Positions 1 through 5,220 of a stretch of 5,623 bases of DNA are shown in pieces. The DNA lies in assembly GCA_036558265.1 (NCBI GenBank), contig DATBFY010000587.1:1-5623 (forward strand). The letters run 5' to 3'. The translations under genes and the position numbers were made by a program. This DNA is from RYN-433 sp036558265. GTDB taxonomy: Bacteria; Planctomycetota; Phycisphaerae; Tepidisphaerales; Tepidisphaeraceae. The notes under the pieces are model-generated. The model made no database searches, had not been told where the DNA came from, and was given only the letters and a program-made list of their open reading frames with translations. Every line of letters begins with the position of its first letter. Positions within the stretch are counted from its first letter, which is position 1.

Positions 1-2
1 GA

Positions 3-3000
3 GTACCAAGGAGACGGTGCATCGATCGGTCGTCTAACAAGCGTCGCGCGGATTTAATCCGACGTGCGAGTGCAGCGGCCCGTTTTTGCGAGAGCCTCGA
101 AGAACGGCAGTTGTTGGCGACGGTCGCCCACATCAATTTTCAGCCCGGGACGGGCTCGCCGATCCCGCCGGGATATTTCGTGGATTCGGGCTTGAAGTTC
201 GGCGATCGCGGGAACGGCTTCAGCTATGGTTGGCTGGACGCGCCCGATGGGGTCACGCCGACCCCGGTGGACGACCCGGGCACCCGCGACCGGAACGTCG
301 GCTTCTCGCCCGACCAGCGGTGGGACACGCTCGATCACTTCCACAAGGACCAGCAATCGCCGATCGCCGAGGGCAACAAGGTCGCCCAACCGACCTGGTG
401 GCAGATCAACCTGCCCAACGGCACATATCAGGTCCGCGTCGTCGCCGGGGACGCCAGCAACACCGACGAACACTTCATCATGTACGCCAACGCCCAGAAG
501 GTTAACGGCGTCCCGATCGTCGCTGATTCGACTGCGCCCCCGGCGGGATTCACTGGAACGCTGCTGTTCGACAAGGATGTTGCCGGCCTGTTCGGCGCGG
601 GTCAGGGGACCGATCCGGACCACTGGGCGGACAGCGGCGTGGTCAACGTCACCGTCACTGACGGCACGCTGACGATCAGCGAGGCCGCGAACGCCCTGAA
701 CAACAAGATCTGTTTCATCGACATCGACAGCCAGGCGGCCAACCCGCCCCCGACGAGTCCCACCACCCTGTCGGTCACGTCGACGGCCGCGAGCCAGGTC
801 GGCCTGCACTGGTCGGACAATTCGAATAACGAGAACGGGTTCCGCATCGAGACCTCGGCGGACGGGGTCACGTTCGCGCCGCTGACCAACGTTCCGCCCA
901 ACACGACCGACTTCAAAGTCGCGGGCCTAGCGCCCCAGACCAAGTATTACTTCCGCGTGTTCGCGTTCAACACCACCGGGGATTCGACGGCGGCGACCAA
1001 CGTCGTGAACACGACCACGGTCGCCCCGACCGGACAGGCCAGCACGTCATTCCTCGCGGGCACCGCCGGGACGGACATCGACCTGACCGGTGAAGGGGCG
1101 CTGGACTGGGTGCATTGGGGCCTGAACGACAGCACGACCTTCGATCACAAGAATACCGCGACGCGCCTGATCAGCGACGTGACGCTGGTCCCGGGTTCGC
1201 CACTGGGGCAGAGCCTGACCAGTCCGACGACGTTCTCCTGGAGCGACGGCGCGCCCGACCCCGCGGCAAGCGCGACCAACACCGAGCTCAGCTCGTTCGG
1301 ATACGACCACGGGTTCTCGTTTACGGTGCCCGCGGACACCACGCTCAAGGTGCTGCGCGTGTACGTCGGCGTGCGGAATTTCCGCGGGGAGCTCACCGCT
1401 CGGCTGAGCGACGGCAGCGCCGCCGACGTGGTCAATTCGACGTTTTTCAATGGCGACACCGAGGTGGACGGCATCTTCACGATCCCCTACAAGGCCGCCA
1501 GTGCCGGCCAGACCCTGACGGTCACCTGGGCGATCCTGCCGCCCGACGGCGACCCGACCAGCGCCAACGCGCACATTTACCTGAAGGCCGCAGCGCTGTT
1601 CCCACCGCCCCCGGCCCCGGTGGGCTTGACCACGAACCTTGCAGTGACCGCGCTGTCGTCGGGGCGTGACTCCCTGACGTGGGACTCGTCGGGCGTGACC
1701 GGGAGCACCGGATACATCATCGAGCGCGCCCCGGACAACAACGGCTCGCCCGGCACGTTCGCGCAGGTCGGACAGGTCATCAATCCCGCCACCTCCTTCC
1801 TCGACAACGGCACGTTCGCCAAGGCCAGCACCAAGTATTACTATCGCGTGACGCCCGTGAACCTCGCGAACGTGCCCGGGACCGCGTCGAGCGTCGCCTC
1901 GGTGACGACCGCCGCCGGACCGTTCGGTGACGGCGCGCAGGCGACTTACTACAACCTCCCGTCCGCCCCCGTTGGCAATGACCCGACCCTCGATCCGGTC
2001 TGGCCCGTCACCAGCATCGATCCGACGATCAACTTCGACTGGGGCAACGGCGCGCCCCCCGGCGCCGGTCCCGGGTTCCAGACCGACAATTTCGTCGTCC
2101 GCTGGACCGCCAAGATCAAGCCCGAGTTCAGCGGCGATTACACGTTCTACGCCGACACCGATGACGGCCATCGCCTGATCGTCAACGGCCAGAAACTGCT
2201 GGACAACCTGAGCCGCCGCGCCGGTCTGGGCACGCGCGTCGCGAGCCAGGCGATCACGCTCACGGCCGGTCAGACCTACGACGTCATCTTCGACATGGAC
2301 GAGGAGGGCGGCGGCGCGGGGGCCCGGCTCTACTGGAGCACGGATCAGCTCCCGCTGGAGATCATCCCGCAGGCCACGCTCTTCCACCAGGCGCCCGACA
2401 CCACCCCGCCCAAGGTGCTGAGCGTGGTCATGGACGGGAAGCTGCCCCCCGGCGCCGTCTTCTCCCCCGCGCAGCACCTCCTGATCCAGTTCAGCGAGAA
2501 CGTCGGCGGTTCGCTGATCGGCGACTACATCACGCTGATCGGCGACGAGGGCTCGGTCTTTACCGCCGGTCTGCTCAACGTGGCTTTCTACGGCACCTCG
2601 AACACGGCGGTCGTGACGTTCCCCGGCGCGCAGAACGAGACGATCCCGGACACCAATTACCAGCTCTTCATCAACGGCCAGGGCGTGACCGACGGCAGCG
2701 GGAACCTGCTGGACGGCAACGGCGACGGGACGGGCGGGGACGACTTTGCCGGCCGCACCTTTGCGTTCACCGGCGACGCCAACCACGACCGCACCGTGGA
2801 TTTCAACGACCTGGTAAAGCTGGCACAGAATTACAACTCGAACGGCGGCAAGAGCTTCGAGGAGGGCGACTTCAACCACGACGGGAACGTCGACTTCAAC
2901 GACCTGGTGTTGCTGGCGCAGCGATATAACACTTCGCTGGCGCCCCCCGCGGCGGCCAAGCCGGTGCAGGCGTCAACGCCGCTCGCCAGTCCCGTCCCGG

Positions 3001-3170
3001 CCGCCACCCCGGTCAAGCCGGTTGCCGCGACGAAGAAGGCGGCTCCGAAGGCCGTCAAGAAGGCCGCGGCACCCGCTGCGCGCCCGGTGCTGGTCGCGGC
3101 ACCCAAGGCCAAGGCCGCGTTCGGCACCAAGCGCGTCAAGAGCATCGGCGATTGGCTGATCGCAAACTGA
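3..3170 (+). CDS. Multidomain exported protein: LEPR-XLL N-terminus, FnIII, PA14, dockerin-like (5' end unresolved)
   Basis: Probable secreted or surface-anchored adhesion/carbohydrate-binding protein. No catalytic module is recognisable. Residues are counted from a TTG codon at 111, but the frame is open back to base 3, and the planctomycete LEPR-XLL-type motif ESLEERQLLA (90-119) spans that TTG, so translation must begin further upstream. Domains in order: malectin-like/galactose-binding-like beta-sandwich about 4-207 (FGDRGNGFSYGW, LPNGTYQVRVVAGD, NNKICFIDI); fibronectin III about 214-302 (LHWSDNSNNENGFRIE, TKYYFRVFAFN); an unnamed beta-rich domain about 310-497 (DLTGEGALDWVHWGL); a second FnIII about 501-601 (TKYYYRV); PA14 about 604-758 (SGDYTFYADTDDGHRLIVNG); an Ig-like region resembling SbsA Ig/Big_5 about 761-885; a dockerin-like EF-hand pair 888-943; and a basic Ala/Lys/Pro tail 944-1019. 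No sortase motif or C-terminal membrane anchor is seen. The module names are from memory of families; FnIII, PA14 and dockerin are the firmest. The gene ends in TGA just before a strong terminator. Confidence 0.9.
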   Translation, partial: VPRRRCIDRSSNKRRADLIRRASAAARFCESLEERQLLATVAHINFQPGTGSPIPPGYFVDSGLKFGDRGNGFSYGWLDAPDGVTPTPVDDPGTRDRNVGFSPDQRWDTLDHFHKDQQSPIAEGNKVAQPTWWQINLPNGTYQVRVVAGDASNTDEHFIMYANAQKVNGVPIVADSTAPPAGFTGTLLFDKDVAGLFGAGQGTDPDHWADSGVVNVTVTDGTLTISEAANALNNKICFIDIDSQAANPPPTSPTTLSVTSTAASQVGLHWSDNSNNENGFRIETSADGVTFAPLTNVPPNTTDFKVAGLAPQTKYYFRVFAFNTTGDSTAATNVVNTTTVAPTGQASTSFLAGTAGTDIDLTGEGALDWVHWGLNDSTTFDHKNTATRLISDVTLVPGSPLGQSLTSPTTFSWSDGAPDPAASATNTELSSFGYDHGFSFTVPADTTLKVLRVYVGVRNFRGELTARLSDGSAADVVNSTFFNGDTEVDGIFTIPYKAASAGQTLTVTWAILPPDGDPTSANAHIYLKAAALFPPPPAPVGLTTNLAVTALSSGRDSLTWDSSGVTGSTGYIIERAPDNNGSPGTFAQVGQVINPATSFLDNGTFAKASTKYYYRVTPVNLANVPGTASSVASVTTAAGPFGDGAQATYYNLPSAPVGNDPTLDPVWPVTSIDPTINFDWGNGAPPGAGPGFQTDNFVVRWTAKIKPEFSGDYTFYADTDDGHRLIVNGQKLLDNLSRRAGLGTRVASQAITLTAGQTYDVIFDMDEEGGGAGARLYWSTDQLPLEIIPQATLFHQAPDTTPPKVLSVVMDGKLPPGAVFSPAQHLLIQFSENVGGSLIGDYITLIGDEGSVFTAGLLNVAFYGTSNTAVVTFPGAQNETIPDTNYQLFINGQGVTDGSGNLLDGNGDGTGGDDFAGRTFAFTGDANHDRTVDFNDLVKLAQNYNSNGGKSFEEGDFNHDGNVDFNDLVLLAQRYNTSLAPPAAAKPVQASTPLASPVPAATPVKPVAATKKAAPKAVKKAAAPAARPVLVAAPKAKAAFGTKRVKSIGDWLIAN
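8..23 (+). promoter_or_regulatory. Candidate ribosome binding site and possible ATC start of the exoprotein
   Basis: AAGGAG at 8-13 lies 7 nt before an in-frame ATC at 21. Starting there would give a short basic leader (DRSSNKRRADLIRR) leading into the LEPR-XLL motif, the usual shape of such N-termini. The nearby GTG at 17 is out of frame, stops at 35 and is only 3 nt from the Shine-Dalgarno sequence. ATC is a rare start codon, so a conventional start left of the window is equally possible. Confidence 0.3.
2772..2939 (+). repeat. Duplicated EF-hand (dockerin-like) repeat within the exoprotein
   Basis: Two copies of a calcium loop plus helix, about 30 residues apart: DANHDRTVDFND followed by LVKLAQNYN, and DFNHDGNVDFND followed by LVLLAQRYN. 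Acidic or Asn ligands sit at loop positions 1, 3, 5, 9 and 12 in both. The DNA also repeats exactly over 14 bases (2802-2815 and 2895-2908). This is the standard type I dockerin plan. In planctomycetes such domains are common without a cellulosome, so cohesin binding cannot be assumed. Confidence 0.85.
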
Positions 3171-3187
3171 TACAGGCGCGCCCAAAC

Positions 3188-3227
3188 AAGAGAGGAGACG
3201 ATCCGCAATCGGAACGTCTCCTCTTTT
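3188..3227 (+). terminator. Rho-independent terminator of the exoprotein gene
   Basis: AGAGGAGACG (3191-3200) pairs perfectly with CGTCTCCTCT (3215-3224). Inside, after one A-A mismatch, TCCG and CGGA form a further four pairs around a CAAT loop. The stem can extend outward by a G-T and two A-T pairs, and a run of T closes it (3224-3227). It begins 17 bases after the TGA. The opposing gene ends at 3303, so the hairpin may also stop transcripts from that side, although the T-run on the minus strand is poor. Confidence 0.88.
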
Positions 3228-3302
3228 CGCTTACGCGACAGGTCCGTTACCCCGACGTGTCACCACGACGCGCCGGGTCGAAATCTCAACACGAGCAAGG
3301 CC

Positions 3303-3692
3303 TTACCGGCCGAAGTCGAAGATGCTCTTGTGCGCCTTCGATGTGGACGCATCCGCGGTCTTTTGCGGCTGAACCGTGACGGTGCCCGCGGGCTGGGATT
3401 CGCCACCCGACGCCGTCTTCTTCGCCTGATCGAGCAGATCCTGCTTGTTGACCTGCTCGAGCCGCTTGACGAAGTCGTTGTGGGCCTCGACGTCCGCGAC
3501 CGACCACCTGGTCACGTCGACGTAGGTCTCCCGGAACGTCAGCGTGTTCTTGGGGATCAATTGCACGTTAAGGGGCACGTAGCCGAAGAGCATGGTGCCC
3601 GGCGCCCGCACGACGTGCAGCGACGCGGCCGCCAACGCCCACCCGCCGAACATCAGCGCGACCACGAGCAGGAACTTGATGAACTTTCTCAC
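3303..3692 (-). CDS. Small membrane-anchored protein of unknown function
   Basis: A protein of 129 residues that I do not recognise. It has a short basic start (RKFIK), one hydrophobic segment at about residues 7-24 (FLLVVALMFGGWALAAAS) acting as signal-anchor or uncleaved signal peptide, then a compact region about 25-70 (APGTMLFGYVPLNVQLIPKN, RETYVDVTRWSVADVEAH). A charged, probably helical stretch follows at about 70-92 (DFVKRLEQVNKQDLLDQAKK), then a Ser/Thr/Ala/Lys-rich flexible tail. No Cys is present, so it is not a lipoprotein. The soluble part is presumably outside the cytoplasmic membrane. The GTG at 3692 is chosen because GGAGG lies 7 nt upstream. A longer version from ATG at 3806 would add 38 low-complexity residues before the hydrophobic segment and lacks a ribosome site. 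It converges on the exoprotein gene. Confidence 0.75.
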   Translation of the reverse strand: MRKFIKFLLVVALMFGGWALAAASLHVVRAPGTMLFGYVPLNVQLIPKNTLTFRETYVDVTRWSVADVEAHNDFVKRLEQVNKQDLLDQAKKTASGGESQPAGTVTVQPQKTADASTSKAHKSIFDFGR

Positions 3693-3699
3693 GGCGCAA

Positions 3700-3704
3700 C
3701 CTCC
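3700..3704 (-). promoter_or_regulatory. Shine-Dalgarno site that decides the GTG start
   Basis: GGAGG on the minus strand (CCTCC on plus), 7 nt before the GTG at 3692. This is the clearest ribosome site in the window. It places the start directly before the basic/hydrophobic N-terminus and argues against the upstream ATG codons at 3806 and 3803. Confidence 0.75.
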
Positions 3705-3756
3705 GTCAAGGTTGACTTCATTGACCAGCCCACCGCCACCGGGCGCGAGGCAACAT

Positions 3757-3768
3757 GCCCCGCGGGGC
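3757..3768. repeat. 12-bp GC palindrome in the leader of the small membrane gene
   Basis: GCCCCGCGGGGC is a perfect palindrome, extendable by a T-G, an A-T and a C-G pair outward. In RNA it could form a GCCC/GGGC stem with a CGCG loop. It lies in the long leader between the predicted promoter and the GGAGG site. In such GC-rich DNA it could be chance. Confidence 0.35.
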
Positions 3769-3807
3769 GTGCGAGCCGAGCGACTGCGTGTCACACGGGA
3801 CATCATT

Positions 3808-3829
3808 GGTCAGCCGCGACCGGTCAGCC
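3808..3829. repeat. Direct repeat GGTCAGCC next to a promoter
   Basis: Two exact 8-bp copies (3808-3815 and 3822-3829), 14 bp apart start to start, with the palindrome GACCGGTC overlapping the second copy. They lie just downstream of the predicted -10 element, over the likely transcription start of the small membrane gene. That position would suit a repressor or other regulator. No known operator is recognised. Confidence 0.35.
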
Positions 3830-3857
3830 ATTATAAACCTATCGGGTCGTTTGTAGA
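3830..3857 (-). promoter_or_regulatory. Predicted sigma70-type promoter of the small membrane gene
   Basis: On the minus strand a perfect TATAAT (3830-3835) is preceded, 16 bp upstream, by TCTACA (3852-3857, 4 of 6 to TTGACA). Transcription would start near 3823, giving a leader of about 130 nt before the GTG. The AT-rich -10 stands out sharply from the GC-rich surroundings. Confidence 0.6.
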
Positions 3858-3880
3858 GGCCCCTTAACCGGGCATGACGT

Positions 3881-3920
3881 CCCGCGCGGGGGCACACATT
3901 TCCGTACGCGATCGGCGATC
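3881..3920. other. Short palindromes at the 3' end of the acidic-tail gene
   Basis: GATCGGCGATC (3910-3920) overlaps the TGA stop codon, and CCCGCGCGGG (3881-3890) follows it. Neither is trailed by a T-run on the minus strand, so they do not make a convincing intrinsic terminator. Otherwise nothing gene-like is seen between 3858 and 3918. Confidence 0.3.
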
Positions 3921-5031
3921 AATGGGTCGCCCCGCCCTGCCCTTTGCCGTCGCCGTGGGGCCCCGGCGCGCCCGGATCGGCGGCCAATTCCTCCGCCAGG
4001 CGCGCCAGGTCGTCATCGGTCAGGGTGAGCTCGTCACCCAGGTCTTCGAGGTCGAAGTCGTCGAGCTCCGCCGTCGCCGCCGCCGGCAATTCAGGGGCTT
4101 CCTCCGCCGGATTCGCGGTGGCGTCCTGACTTGCCACGGGCGCGGCAGGAGGGGGAGAAGGTGCGGGAGCTGACGCCTCGGACGGCGCTTCTCCAACCAA
4201 CTCGAGTCCGTCGCCGTTGACTTCTCCATTCTCGGCAGCAGGGATCGGCTGCGCGACGGGCTCTGCCGGGTGATCGGTGATCGGACCATTCTCCGCAACC
4301 GCGGCTTCGGCCACCGACGGTGCTTCGGCGACCGCGCCTTGTTCATCGGGCGTGGGCGCTGAGGCCGGCTCCGCGGCGTGCTGATCCGTGGTCGCGGCCG
4401 CGCCCACCTGTTCTTGCGCTTGCGCGTACCGATCGGCCGCAGCTTCCTCTTCGGCCTCGGTCATCTCCAGGCCGTCGGGCAATCCGGCATCCTGCGCGAC
4501 GGCGTTCGGATCAAGGGAATCGTCGGCAGGCGCGTTCTGATCCACCTCAGCCGCACCGGCCACCAAAGACTCGCCAGCCGCGACGGCGGCCGCCTCGCCG
4601 ACACCTGATCCTTCCTGGTCAGCGGCAATCACCTCGCCCGCGCCCTCTGCCGCGGCCTCGTCAGGCTGCTCGCCGCCGCGCATCGGCGCCACCGGCAGCA
4701 CGCTCGAATAGAACCCGACTGCAAACTGTCCCTGCTGCTGCTGGTAAGGGTAATTGACCAGCTCGCAGAATTCGGCGATGAGCTCCTGCGCCCCCTGGTC
4801 GTTCCGCTCGGCGTTCTGGACGGCCATCTGGTGCTTGCGATCGCGGAACCGCATGATCTGCACGAACCGCCCGGTCGTCTGGCTGTTGCTCCAGTTGGCC
4901 CCCACCTGCTCGTAAACTTCGAAGTTGTCGCAACCCAGGCGATGGAGCACCTGGCGGAAGCGGCGCATCAGCCGCGCGTGCTCGGCCCGTTTTTCCTTCG
5001 GGACGATGTAACTGTTGGTCTGCAAAAGCAT
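3919..5031 (-). CDS. Unknown protein: compact N-terminal domain plus long acidic disordered tail
   Basis: A 370-residue protein of no recognised family. Residues 1-112 look folded: a strand (LLQTNSYIVP), a basic helix (EKRAEHARLMRRFRQVLHRL), strands (NFEVYEQVGAN, GRFVQIMRFRD), a second helix (AQELIAEFCELV) and a closing strand (QFAVGFYSSVL). The order resembles a small alpha+beta barrel of the ABM/NIPSNAP kind, but this is inference. Residues 113-370 are rich in Ala, Glu, Asp, Pro, Gly and Gln, with only three Arg and one Lys, and are surely disordered except perhaps 321-350 (ELDDFDLEDLGDEL, then DDDLARLAEELA), which could form amphipathic helices. No signal peptide or membrane segment is seen, so it is probably cytoplasmic. 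The ATG at 5031 precedes a good N-terminal strand, but the ribosome site is weak (GGA about 11 nt upstream). It has its own predicted promoter. Confidence 0.8.
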   Translation of the reverse strand: MLLQTNSYIVPKEKRAEHARLMRRFRQVLHRLGCDNFEVYEQVGANWSNSQTTGRFVQIMRFRDRKHQMAVQNAERNDQGAQELIAEFCELVNYPYQQQQGQFAVGFYSSVLPVAPMRGGEQPDEAAAEGAGEVIAADQEGSGVGEAAAVAAGESLVAGAAEVDQNAPADDSLDPNAVAQDAGLPDGLEMTEAEEEAAADRYAQAQEQVGAAATTDQHAAEPASAPTPDEQGAVAEAPSVAEAAVAENGPITDHPAEPVAQPIPAAENGEVNGDGLELVGEAPSEASAPAPSPPPAAPVASQDATANPAEEAPELPAAATAELDDFDLEDLGDELTLTDDDLARLAEELAADPGAPGPHGDGKGQGGATH

Positions 5032-5087
5032 CAGAAAGGATTTCCGAGTTGACCTGGCCTTGCCCTCAACTCCCGGACGAACGGGTT

Positions 5088-5100
5088 ATTGTGCCACAAT
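5088..5100. promoter_or_regulatory. 13-bp palindrome overlapping the predicted -10: possible operator
   Basis: ATTGTG-C-CACAAT is a perfect inverted repeat with 6-bp arms about one central base. Its left arm is the predicted -10 hexamer on the minus strand, so a dimeric regulator bound there would block that promoter. I do not recognise the factor. Confidence 0.35.
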
Positions 5101-5116
5101 CCGACTGACCGATCAA
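5088..5116 (-). promoter_or_regulatory. Predicted sigma70-type promoter of the acidic-tail gene
   Basis: On the minus strand TTGATC (5111-5116) and CACAAT (5088-5093) are separated by exactly 17 bp, each matching 4 of 6 consensus bases. Transcription would begin near 5081, about 50 nt before the ATG at 5031. The match is moderate. Confidence 0.45.
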
Positions 5117-5220
5117 ACGGCGTACCGCACGCGCAGAGCTCCGTCCTCGTTACATCGGCAGATTTGCAGCCCCATCCTTGGTGATCTCCCTAACTTAAGG
5201 GTCGATAATAAACGCTCCCT

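Noticed and set aside
54..809. 251-codon minus-strand frame over the start of the exoprotein
   Set aside because: Arg/Asp/Val-rich shadow without a family signature or ribosome site. The plus strand here encodes the LEPR motif and malectin-like domain.
1047..2879. Open frame of 610 codons on the minus strand, antisense to the exoprotein
   Set aside because: Its sequence is Arg/Val/Gly/Ala/Asp-rich with no recognisable domain, and it lies opposite FnIII, PA14 and dockerin coding sequence. Long antisense frames are expected in high-GC genes with strong third-position bias.
3693..3806. 38-residue N-terminal extension of the small membrane protein from ATG at 3806
   Set aside because: No ribosome site precedes that ATG, the added residues are low-complexity, and they would bury the signal-anchor. 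The GTG at 3692 with GGAGG at 7 nt is far better.
3330..3836. 168-codon plus-strand frame over the small membrane gene
   Set aside because: It runs opposite a gene with a clear GGAGG/GTG start and a membrane segment. The translation is Arg/Leu-rich shadow sequence.
4732..4743. Four CTG triplets (CAG on the coding strand) as a phase-variable repeat
   Set aside because: Only four units, and a triplet repeat cannot shift the frame. It simply encodes Gln-Gln-Gln-Gln.
4320..4757. Plus-strand frames opposite the acidic tail (4320-4757 and neighbours)
   Set aside because: Arg/Pro-rich mirror images of an Ala/Glu/Pro-rich coding region, with no domain or ribosome site.
5191..5210. CCCT/AGGG pairing after gpsA as a terminator
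   Set aside because: Only four base pairs around a six-base loop and no T-run.
5178..5214. Plus-strand promoter-like pair TTGGTG and GATAAT
   Set aside because: The spacing is about 20 bp, too long, and no plus-strand gene follows.
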